Shown here: positions 6,188 through 14,628 of the stretch, in pieces
Layout: each line of letters starts with the position of its first letter
Position numbering within the stretch: position 1 is the first letter of the stretch
Source: Collinsella sp.
Lineage (GTDB): Bacteria; Actinomycetota; Coriobacteriia; Coriobacteriales; Coriobacteriaceae
DNA: 24,259 bases
Direction: 5' to 3'
Assembly: GCA_019419545.1 (NCBI GenBank)
Contig: DXZT01000039.1
Location: 1 to 24,259, forward strand
Made by a program: the position numbers and the translations under genes
The notes under the pieces: generated by a model
The model's input: only the letters and a program-made list of their open reading frames with translations
Databases searched by the model: none
Told to the model about the DNA's origin: nothing

Positions 6188-7030
6188 TTACTCCTCGGTG
6201 CTCTCGGCCGTATCGGCCGCAGCATCCTCGGGCGCCGCTTCGGGCTCCGGTGCGGGGCGCTTCTCGCCACCGTAGGTCACCGTCACCATCGCGGAACGCA
6301 GGATGCGGTCCGCCATGCGGTAGCCCTTCTGGTACACGTCGTTGACAGTCTCGTCGTACTGCGACGCGTCCTCGACGCGACCCACGGCCTGGTGCTCGAG
6401 CGGATTGAACGCCTCGCCCTTGGGGTCGATGGGCTCAACGCCCTCGTGCGCAAACACATCGAGCAGTTTGGCATGCACCGCGTCGACGCCGTCGACGAAC
6501 TGCTTAAAGTCGTCGGCAAGCTCCTGGCTGCGGGCATGGTCGATCGCACGCTCGATATCGTCGACCACCGGCAGCAGCGCAGTGACGAGCTTCTCGGTCG
6601 CGCGCTCGCGCTCGGCGATGCGCTCGTTGGCAGTGCGGCGACGGAAGTTCTCCCAGTCGGCCTGCAGACGGGCGGTGCGCTCGGTGGCGTCCTTTGCCTT
6701 GTCCTCGGCGGCCTTCTGGGCCTCTGCCGCAGCATCGAGCTCGCTGCGCACGTCGGCGAGCTCCTTTTGGGCCTGCTCGAACTTGAGCTTAAAGTCGTTG
6801 TCGGCGGCTTCCTCACCGGCGCGGATAGCGGCTTCCACCATCTCGTCCTCGGTCATCGTCGCCTCCTTGTTGAAATCCTCTACCTGGTTCTCGGCAGCCT
6901 CGACGGCCGGGGCCTCATTGACCTCGGTATCGTCGACGGCCTCTACGGGAATCTTCACGTCCTTCTCCTCAGAGTCAACGGGGGCGGCACCAACGGCGGC
7001 CGCCTCCGTGCGAGCTTTACGGGCGGACAT
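6188..7030 (-). CDS. grpE: GrpE nucleotide-exchange factor for DnaK
   Basis: GrpE releases ADP from DnaK. The conserved core is present: a long charged coiled coil (about residues 75-150), RLQADWENFRRRTANER, LLPVVDDIERAI, the FNPLEHQAV motif, and a final VYQKGYRMADRILRSAMVTV segment. From the ATG at 7030, 2 bases after the dnaK stop, it would have 280 residues, long for the family (about 190-220). The first 58 residues are acidic and low in complexity. Met59 (6856) has a near-ideal AAGGAGG 5 bases upstream, whereas the 7030 ATG has only a distant GAGG. Codon use before Met59 still looks coding. Either start, or both, may be used. An acidic tail extends beyond the core. Confidence 0.92.
   Translation of the reverse strand: MSARKARTEAAAVGAAPVDSEEKDVKIPVEAVDDTEVNEAPAVEAAENQVEDFNKEATMTEDEMVEAAIRAGEEAADNDFKLKFEQAQKELADVRSELDAAAEAQKAAEDKAKDATERTARLQADWENFRRRTANERIAERERATEKLVTALLPVVDDIERAIDHARSQELADDFKQFVDGVDAVHAKLLDVFAHEGVEPIDPKGEAFNPLEHQAVGRVEDASQYDETVNDVYQKGYRMADRILRSAMVTVTYGGEKRPAPEPEAAPEDAAADTAESTEE
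6862..6868 (-). promoter_or_regulatory. Strong internal ribosome-binding site in grpE
   Basis: AAGGAGG on the minus strand, 5 bases before the in-frame ATG at 6856 (Met59 of the long form). It is a much better match than that of the annotated-length start at 7030. Confidence 0.55.
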
Positions 7031-7032
7031 GA

Positions 7033-8925
<1,893 letters not shown>

Positions 8926-9203
8926 TAGAAATTCCCTCTCTCTTGTGCGTTTGCACCGACTCGGCGGTCTGCCGAGCGGTGTTTCGGCTTGTCTTTCAGG
9001 ATGTAGTGTATCCCCTTATGGGCCGGAATATACAAAATCTAAGTCAATTCATATAAGATTTCTTATTGTTGAGAGTTTAGGTTCTTAAATGCGCAGGTAG
9101 ATGCACTGTTTGAGTTCTCGGCAGATCTATTGAGATCTATGTAGAGATGGCTGAGGTTTGGGCTTGGGAGCGCACATGGCGGCCCCGGGCTTCCCTGGGG
9201 ATA

Positions 9204-9245
9204 GTTCGACCCGTTTTTCGGCCAAATAATGGGATGCGGTTTCCG
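9204..9245. repeat. Palindromic dispersed repeat (REP-like)
   Basis: GACCCGTTTTTCGGCCAAAT followed by GGGATGCGGTTTCCGC. Read on the opposite strand it shares GGAAACCGCATCCC exactly with 24005-24018, and the CGGCCAAA loop with 24067-24112. It lies in the dnaK-ferredoxin gap. That gap (8926-9468) also holds a possible terminator (9294-9327), the ferredoxin promoter, and no gene that I can support. Confidence 0.65.
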
Positions 9246-9293
9246 CAAGCACGCTCAATCGCCCTATATTTCAAGTCACCTATAGCTAACATT

Positions 9294-9327
9294 TGCGCAG
9301 CTCAACGGCCCCACCTGCGCGTTTTTT
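9294..9327 (+). terminator. Orphan intrinsic-terminator-like hairpin
   Basis: GCGCAG (9295-9300) pairs with CTGCGC (9315-9320) across a 14-base loop, then six T follow (9322-9327). It points rightward although no rightward gene lies upstream within the gap. It may end an untranslated RNA, or be chance. Confidence 0.4.
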
Positions 9328-9379
9328 AGTAAACCTTGGCATACTCGGCGAACGGTATGAAGATGCCGGCCAGAGGGTA

Positions 9380-9407
9380 TTGCAAACGGTCGCTCCCGTG
9401 GTATGTT
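9380..9407 (+). promoter_or_regulatory. Probable sigma-70-type promoter of the ferredoxin gene
   Basis: TTGCAA (9380-9385), a 16-base spacer, then TATGTT (9402-9407), about 60 bases upstream of the ferredoxin ATG. Confidence 0.5.
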
Positions 9408-9468
9408 TTTGCCCGAATCAAACCGGCGCGCATCGCCTGTAGCGTCGGTCAACAGAGAGGAAACTACC

Positions 9469-9654
9469 ATGGCTCATCCCGTAATTGATGCCGACGAGTG
9501 CATCGCTTGTGGCGTTTGCGTCGACTCCTGCCCCGCTGGCGTTCTGGAGCTCCAGGACGTCGCTACCGTCGCTGACGAGGACTCCTGCGTCGCCTGTGGC
9601 GCTTGCCAGGACGCTTGCCCCGCTGGCGCGATCACCGAGATCGTCGAGGAGTAA
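9469..9654 (+). CDS. 2[4Fe-4S] ferredoxin
   Basis: Small low-potential electron carrier of clostridial type, 61 residues. Two cluster motifs are complete: CIACGVCVDSCP and CVACGACQDACP. They form an internal repeat with the usual acidic tail (ITEIVEE). The ATG at 9469 has GAGAGGAAA upstream; the frame is open to 9403 but that extension lacks ferredoxin features. The gene is monocistronic, with its own promoter-like element and a strong bidirectional terminator. It could serve pyruvate:ferredoxin oxidoreductase or a hydrogenase, but the window does not show the partner. Strong codon bias is consistent with high expression. Confidence 0.95.
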   Translation: MAHPVIDADECIACGVCVDSCPAGVLELQDVATVADEDSCVACGACQDACPAGAITEIVEE

Positions 9655-9694
9655 CAACTCCCCCACTTGCACACTCAAAAGTACACCGTGCACA

Positions 9695-9732
9695 AAAAGG
9701 AGGCCTCCGCATCGCCGCGGAGGCCTCCTTTT
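9695..9732. terminator. Bidirectional terminator between ferredoxin and niaR
   Basis: Perfect 16-bp arms AAAAGGAGGCCTCCGC (9695-9710) and GCGGAGGCCTCCTTTT (9717-9732) with an ATCGCC loop, and T runs on both strands. It ends the rightward ferredoxin transcript and the leftward nad operon. Confidence 0.92.
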
Positions 9733-9745
9733 GCATTCGTCGTTA

Positions 9746-10291
9746 CTAGGACAGGTCGTCCTCGTAGGGCATTAAATCGGCAAGGTAGCCCTTCTCCTTG
9801 AGCATGGCCTCGATCTCGTCGAGGGTCTGTTCGTCCTCCGCCGCGATGCGATGGAAGTGATAGCCGCTCGTCACCGTTAGTAGCGGGAAACTCTTGCCGC
9901 TGGCGATGCCCTCTAGGTAGCGCTCGACATCGCGGCGGTTGCGGATGTCCAGGTCGGCCGTGATCTTGCCGTACACACGATGGTTGACGATCACATTGAG
10001 CACGGCGCCACCTGCGTCGACGATACTCGTAAGCTCGTCGCCCGCCTGCTCCACACTGTGGCGCACCTTAACAAGACGCGTGGGCACGGCGGGGCTACTC
10101 GCGGCTTCCTGCAGCACGTAGCCGCGGTTGGTCGCCACGATATCGTGCCCATCGGCGCGCAGCAGGGCGATGTCCTGCACCACGACCTGGCGGCTTACAC
10201 CCACCTCGCGGGCAAGCGCGCTGCCCGATACGGGTCCCTTGGCTCCCTCGAGCACGGCCATGATGGCACGGCGACGCTCGCGGGCGCTCAT
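9746..10291 (-). CDS. niaR: NiaR-type niacin-responsive repressor
   Basis: Transcription repressor of NAD biosynthesis that uses niacin as co-repressor in its known relatives (NiaR/YrxA). It has 181 residues. An N-terminal helix-turn-helix covers residues 5-60 (SGSALAREVGVSRQVVVQDI, then LLRADGHDIVATNRGYVL). A C-terminal 3H domain (about 73-172) carries its three named His motifs: VRHSVEQ, VNHRVYG and GYHFHRI. The start overlaps the nadC stop by one base (TAATG), so translation is coupled. Being the last gene of nadABC, it probably controls its own operon through the palindrome at 13654-13697. Confidence 0.92.
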   Translation of the reverse strand: MSARERRRAIMAVLEGAKGPVSGSALAREVGVSRQVVVQDIALLRADGHDIVATNRGYVLQEAASSPAVPTRLVKVRHSVEQAGDELTSIVDAGGAVLNVIVNHRVYGKITADLDIRNRRDVERYLEGIASGKSFPLLTVTSGYHFHRIAAEDEQTLDEIEAMLKEKGYLADLMPYEDDLS

Positions 10292-11151
10292 TATTTACCG
10301 TCCAGCAGACGCAGGTGCTTAAGCGAGAGGTCGAGAATCGGCGCAGAGTGCGTCAGCGCCCCCGAGCTGATAAAGTCAACACCCAGGTCGGCCAGGGCGC
10401 GAATGTTGTCGGCGTCTACGTTGCCCGAGCACTCGGTCTTGGCACGACCGGCGATAAGCTCAATCGCAGTAGCCATGTCATCGTGGGTCATGTTGTCGAG
10501 CATGATGATATCGGCACCGGCCTCAACTGCCTCGCGCACCATGTCCAGGTTCTCGCACTCAATCTCGACCGTCGTGGTAAACGACGCGTGGGCGCGCGCC
10601 ATCTCGATCGCGCGCGTCACGCCACCGGCGGCATCGATGTGGTTGTCCTTGAGCATGACGGCCGTCGACAGGTTGTAGCGGTGGTTGCTGCCGCCGCCGA
10701 TCTCAACCGCCGCCTTCTCAAACACGCGCATGCCCGGCGTGGTCTTGCGTGTGTCGACAAGCACGGTCTTGGTACCCTCGAGCGCCGCAGCCATTCTGTG
10801 CGTATAGGTAGCGATACCGCTCATGCGCTGCAGGTAGTTGAGCGCCACGCGCTCGCCCGAAAGCAGCACGCGCGCATCGCCGCGCACCTGGCCCACGTGG
10901 TCGCCGGCGTGCACTTCGTCACCGTCGGCAACATCAAACAGCACCGAGCTCTGCGAATCCAGCAGCTCAAAGGTGCGAGCGAACACATCCAAGCCCGCGA
11001 TGATGCCATCGGCCTTGGCGATAAGCTCCACCGTGGCGGGGCGCGCCGTGGGGCACACGCTCGCCGTACTCACGTCCTCAAACGTGATGTCCTCGCGCAG
11101 AGCCTGCAAAATCAGATCATCGACGACGAGCTTCATGGTAATGGGATTCAT
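10291..11151 (-). CDS. nadC: Nicotinate-nucleotide pyrophosphorylase (quinolinate PRTase)
   Basis: Converts quinolinate and PRPP to nicotinate mononucleotide, CO2 and PPi, the third step of de novo NAD synthesis. It has 286 residues, the usual length. Family motifs are present: RVALNYLQRMSGIAT, VDTRKTTPGMR, EIGGGSNHRYNLS, MLKDNHI, the EIECENLD strand, IIMLDNM, and ISSGALTHSAP near the end. The ATG at 11151 has GGAGGAG upstream and lies 3 bases after the nadB stop, so the two are tightly coupled. It overlaps niaR by one base. Confidence 0.97.
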   Translation of the reverse strand: MNPITMKLVVDDLILQALREDITFEDVSTASVCPTARPATVELIAKADGIIAGLDVFARTFELLDSQSSVLFDVADGDEVHAGDHVGQVRGDARVLLSGERVALNYLQRMSGIATYTHRMAAALEGTKTVLVDTRKTTPGMRVFEKAAVEIGGGSNHRYNLSTAVMLKDNHIDAAGGVTRAIEMARAHASFTTTVEIECENLDMVREAVEAGADIIMLDNMTHDDMATAIELIAGRAKTECSGNVDADNIRALADLGVDFISSGALTHSAPILDLSLKHLRLLDGK

Positions 11152-11154
11152 GGT

Positions 11155-12531
11155 CTACTCCTCCACGGCCTGCGTGCCGGCGGCACGGGCCAAATCATCG
11201 ATTGCCAGGGTATCGGCGCTCAGAGCGCGATGGCGGCCATCGAGCGCGGGCTCGCCCGCCTGCTCCACGGCCAGCGACTCGCCGGTGCGCATGTACCACG
11301 CGGCGCGGCGACCCCAAACCAGAGACTCGAGCAGGCTGTTAGAAGCCAGGCGGTTCTTGCCGTGCACGCCATTGCAAGCCGTCTCGCCGGCGGCGTAGAG
11401 CTCGGGCATCGAGGTGCGGCCGTCCTTGTCGACCCACACGCCGCCCATAAAGTAGTGCTGCGTGGGTGTGACGGGAATGGGCTCGTCCAGGATGTCGCGA
11501 CCGTCCTCCAGGCAGCGCGCGCGGATATTGGCAAAGTGCCCGGTCACCACGTCGCGCTCGACGGGGGCAAAGCTCAGCCACTCGTGCTCGGTGCCGTCCT
11601 GCTTCATCTGCTCGCGGATGGCGGCAGCGACAACGTCGCGCGGCTGCAGCTCGTCGGTAAAACGCTCGCCGGCGGCATTAAGCAGAATCGCGCCCTCGCC
11701 GCGGCAGCTCTCGCTGATCAGGAACGTGCGACCCGGCTGCGGCGAGAACAGGCCCGTGGGGTGGATCTGCACGTAGTCCAGGTGCTCCATCTTAATGCCA
11801 TGCTCCTGCGCGATGTAGCAGGCGTCACCGGTGAGCTGCGGGTAGTTGGTCGAATGGTCGTACACGCCACCGATGCCGCCCGTCGCCCACAGCGTGTGGC
11901 GGGCATGGATCTTAAACGGCTCACCGACATGCACGCCCTCGGCGGCGTTTACCAGCTCGTCGGCGGGGCGAGCTGAATCGTCCTCGTCCACGGCGACAGC
12001 GACGACGCCGGTGCACACTGTGGCGCCATCGCGCTCGGTGGCCAGGATGTCGGTCATGGCAACGTGTTCGAGAATCTGCACGTTGTCCAGCTTGCGGACA
12101 GCCTGGAGCAGCTTGGTCGTAATCTCCTTACCCGTAATATCGGCATGGAAGGCGATGCGCGGGCGGCTGTGCGCGCCCTCGCGGGTAAAGTCGAGGCTGC
12201 CGTCGGCCTTGCGCTCAAAGTCCACGCCCATGGCCAGCAGGTCGTTGATGACCGAGCGGCTCGAGCGGATCATGATGTCGACGCTCTCGCGGCGGTTCTC
12301 GTAATGGCCGGCGCGCATGGTGTCCTCAAAGAAGGCATCGTAGTCAGAACCCTCGGGCAGTACGCAGATGCCGCCCTGCGCGAGCATCGAGTCGCACTCG
12401 TCGACCGCGCCCTTGGAGAGCATGATCACGCGCGTGCTCGTCGGCAGATTGAGAGCCGCATACAGGCCTGCCACGCCGCAACCGGCAATGACGACGTCGC
12501 ACTCCATATCGGGGTATTGTTTGGTTTCCAC
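11155..12531 (-). CDS. nadB: L-aspartate oxidase
   Basis: FAD enzyme that oxidises L-aspartate to iminoaspartate, which NadA uses at once. It has 458 residues from the GTG at 12531. The Rossmann motif lies at the N-terminus (VVIAGCGVAGLYAALNLP). Later motifs are MLAQGGICV, FHADITGKEI, ATGGIGGVYDHSTN, IHPTG, ISESCRGEGAIL and HYFMGGVWVD, then AGETACNGVHGKNRLASNSL. The GTG is preferred because GAGAGG precedes it by 6 bases. An ATG at 12558 adds nine residues but lies in a dispersed GGGACGGTCCC repeat. Under anaerobic conditions fumarate would be the likely electron acceptor, as in known NadB enzymes. Confidence 0.96.
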   Translation of the reverse strand: METKQYPDMECDVVIAGCGVAGLYAALNLPTSTRVIMLSKGAVDECDSMLAQGGICVLPEGSDYDAFFEDTMRAGHYENRRESVDIMIRSSRSVINDLLAMGVDFERKADGSLDFTREGAHSRPRIAFHADITGKEITTKLLQAVRKLDNVQILEHVAMTDILATERDGATVCTGVVAVAVDEDDSARPADELVNAAEGVHVGEPFKIHARHTLWATGGIGGVYDHSTNYPQLTGDACYIAQEHGIKMEHLDYVQIHPTGLFSPQPGRTFLISESCRGEGAILLNAAGERFTDELQPRDVVAAAIREQMKQDGTEHEWLSFAPVERDVVTGHFANIRARCLEDGRDILDEPIPVTPTQHYFMGGVWVDKDGRTSMPELYAAGETACNGVHGKNRLASNSLLESLVWGRRAAWYMRTGESLAVEQAGEPALDGRHRALSADTLAIDDLARAAGTQAVEE

Positions 12532-12552
12532 AGGAATCCTCTCCCTTGAATG

Positions 12553-12579
12553 TGACATAAGGGACCGTCCCTCATGCCG
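12553..12579. repeat. Dispersed GTCCC repeat at the nadA-nadB junction
   Basis: GACATAAGGGACCGTCCCTC contains the palindrome AGGGA-CCG-TCCCT and resembles the 4328-4431 and 24131-24159 repeats. It lies in the 55-base gap inside the nad operon. Confidence 0.5.
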
Positions 12580-12586
12580 CATTGTT

Positions 12587-13612
12587 CTAGCGCGCTGCGT
12601 ACTCGAGCATGCGGTCGAGCGTGAGCTTGGCCTGATCGGCGGCCTCGTCCGACACGCCAATCTGCACCTCGCCCTCGCCCGTCTCCAGGCAGCGCACGAG
12701 CTTTTCGAGCGTGATGAGGTCCATGTTGACGCAGGTGGGCTGCACCGCGGGGAAGTAGAACTTCTTGCCGGTGCCCTGGCAGCGGCGCTCGAGCTCGTAG
12801 AGCACGCCGCGAACCGTCACGATAATGAACTCGCTCGCGTCGGACTCCTCGGCATACTTGATGATGCCGGCGGTGGAGCCGATGTAGTCGGCCTCGGCCA
12901 GGACGTCGGCCTTGCACTCGGGGTGCGCCAGCACGAGCGCGTCGGGGTGGGCCTCCGTCGCGTCGACGATCTGCTCGACGGTGATGATGTGATGGCGCGG
13001 GCAGTAGCCGTTGTTGAGAATGACGTGCTTTTGCGGCACCTGCTCGGCTACGAAGCGGCCGAGGTTTTGGTCGGGAATGAACAGGATATGCTGCTGCGGC
13101 AGCTCGGACACGATCTTGACGGCGTTGGAGCTGGTGACGCACACGTCACTCCAGCTCTTGATCTCGACCGTGGAGTTGACGTAGCAGACCACGGCCAGGT
13201 CGTCGCCGTACTCGGCGCGCGCCGCATCGACCGTCTCGCGCTTGACCATGTGCGCCATGGGACAGTCCGCGCCCAGCTCGGGCAGCAGCACGGTCTTGGT
13301 GGGATTGAGTAGCTTGGCGCTCTCGCCCATAAACTCCACGCCGCACAGCACGATGGTCTGCTGCGGCAGGCTCTTGGCAAGCTTTGCCAGGTAGAAGCTG
13401 TCGCCGACGTAATCGGCAACAGCCTGAACCTCGGGCGCCACGTAATAGTGCGCCAGGATCACCGCGTCGCGTTGGGTTTTAAGTTGCTGAATGGCCTCGA
13501 CGAGCTCTGCGGGCACCAGTGCCGCGCGCTCCGTTGCCGTCGTTGCCGATGCTAGGCCGGCCGCGATATCGCGTGCAAGCTCCGACGCATCCATGTTCGC
13601 GCTCTGTGCCAT
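12587..13612 (-). CDS. nadA: Quinolinate synthase
   Basis: [4Fe-4S] enzyme that condenses iminoaspartate with dihydroxyacetone phosphate to quinolinate. It has 341 residues. The three cluster cysteines can be placed: C90 in VLCGVEFMGE, one in NNGYCPRHH, and one in QPTCVNM. Substrate-binding segments are also clear: ILAHYYVAPEVQ, DYVGDS, YVNSTVEIKSWSDVCVTSSN, and HPECKADVL. The ATG at 13612 is preferred because GAGAGGGG precedes it by about 6 bases; a TTG one codon earlier is possible. It is the first gene of nadABC-niaR, directly behind the palindromic promoter at 13648-13697. Confidence 0.97.
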   Translation of the reverse strand: MAQSANMDASELARDIAAGLASATTATERAALVPAELVEAIQQLKTQRDAVILAHYYVAPEVQAVADYVGDSFYLAKLAKSLPQQTIVLCGVEFMGESAKLLNPTKTVLLPELGADCPMAHMVKRETVDAARAEYGDDLAVVCYVNSTVEIKSWSDVCVTSSNAVKIVSELPQQHILFIPDQNLGRFVAEQVPQKHVILNNGYCPRHHIITVEQIVDATEAHPDALVLAHPECKADVLAEADYIGSTAGIIKYAEESDASEFIIVTVRGVLYELERRCQGTGKKFYFPAVQPTCVNMDLITLEKLVRCLETGEGEVQIGVSDEAADQAKLTLDRMLEYAAR

Positions 13613-13647
13613 CAAGGCCCCTCTCTTTTGGCGAATCTTGGGGCTTT

Positions 13648-13676
13648 AGTATGACACCTAGGTTTACAGCTGACAA
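13648..13676 (-). promoter_or_regulatory. Promoter of the nadABC-niaR operon
   Basis: On the minus strand TTGTCA (13676-13671) is followed by a 17-base spacer and CATACT (13653-13648), 36 bases before the nadA ATG. The -35 and the whole spacer lie inside the palindrome at 13654-13697. Confidence 0.65.
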
Positions 13677-13697
13677 GACAGCTGTAAACCTAGGTGT
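13654..13697. promoter_or_regulatory. Perfect palindrome, probable NiaR operator
   Basis: ACACCTAGGTTTACAGCTG (13654-13672) is mirrored exactly at 13679-13697, with a 6-base spacer ACAAGA. It covers the -35 box and spacer of the nad promoter, so a bound protein would block transcription. NiaR, encoded by the last gene of the operon, is the obvious candidate. An RNA hairpin role is unlikely, because transcription from this promoter would start downstream of the palindrome. Apart from the C8 run at 13846-13853, the remaining 13698-13905 shows nothing I can identify. Confidence 0.75.
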
Positions 13698-13905
13698 AAA
13701 GTTGAAATAAAGATTCGACCATGCGGCAAGTCCATATTCGAACTGGCAAGCTGAGGATAGCCGAGCTCTCGATAGCGCAGGAGGCATCTTTCGCCACCGC
13801 AATACCGCTCGGCGCGAGTTGCGCACCGTGAGGCACGAACGGGCGCCCCCCCCGCGAGTGGTCCGCGCCCAATGTGGCAAAATCGAACTACTAAGGGGGC
13901 TCAGA

Positions 13906-14628
13906 ATGCTCAAGATTATTGCCTGCGACGATGACGTCGCTTTTCTAGATAGACTGCACCGGATGATCGACCGTTGGTCGATCGAGACGGGCACGGCGGT
14001 CGATGTTGCGCTCGTCACGCGCGGCGAGGACCTGCTGGCGCGCCATGCCGCGTCGCGCGCCGACATCATCCTGCTCGACATGATCATGCCGCTCGTCAAC
14101 GGCATGGACACCGCACGCGAATTGCGCCAGGCCGACACCGCCGTGCGCCTGGTGTTCCTTACCTCGTCGCCCGAGTTTGCACTGGAGTCCTACGAGGTCC
14201 GCGCCTTCGACTATCTGCTCAAGCCCGTGACTTACGAACGCCTGGCGCAGTTACTCGACGAACTTTCGAGCATGCGCCCGGCGGCAACCGACGAGCTCGT
14301 GATCAAAACGTCCTTTGGCTACCACGCCCTGCGCCTGTCCGACATCGAATATGCCGAGGCGCGCAACAAGCACGTGGTCTTCCACCTGCGCGACGGACGC
14401 GATATCGAGGCACTCGAGTCGTTCCGCAGCGTCGAGGACCGTTTGGTGCAAAATGCCACCTTCTTTAAATGCCACCGTAGCTACCAGGTCAACTTGCGCA
14501 ACATCGACCACTTCGATCGCACGGACATCGTCATGCGCTCCGGCGCGTGCATTCCGCTGTCGCGCAGCAGCAAGCAGGGGTTCCAAGACGCCTACTTTGC
14601 GGTGCGCTTTGAGGGCGGGAGGCGCTGA
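13906..14628 (+). CDS. LytTR-family response regulator
   Basis: Two-component response regulator of 240 residues. The receiver domain (1-120) has the acidic pocket D8-D9-D10, the phospho-acceptor D58 in IILLDMIMP, T86 and K106 in FDYLLKPV. The C-terminal LytTR DNA-binding domain (about 133-235) shows the typical LSDIEYAEARNKHVVFHLRD and FKCHRSYQVNLRNID segments. The ATG at 13906 has AAGGGGG 7 bases upstream; the frame is open to 13819, but the chosen start matches the receiver N-terminus. The kinase gene starts in its stop codon (TGATG), so the two are coupled. Relatives (AgrA, LytR, VirR) control peptide signalling, cell-wall or bacteriocin genes; targets here are unknown. Confidence 0.94.
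   Translation: MLKIIACDDDVAFLDRLHRMIDRWSIETGTAVDVALVTRGEDLLARHAASRADIILLDMIMPLVNGMDTARELRQADTAVRLVFLTSSPEFALESYEVRAFDYLLKPVTYERLAQLLDELSSMRPAATDELVIKTSFGYHALRLSDIEYAEARNKHVVFHLRDGRDIEALESFRSVEDRLVQNATFFKCHRSYQVNLRNIDHFDRTDIVMRSGACIPLSRSSKQGFQDAYFAVRFEGGRR

Noticed and set aside
8926..9468. CIRCE element or tRNA in the dnaK-ferredoxin gap
   Set aside because: No TTAGCACTC inverted repeat and no cloverleaf pattern found.
10315..11976. 553-residue open frame opposite nadC and nadB
   Set aside because: Antisense shadow of two clear enzymes.
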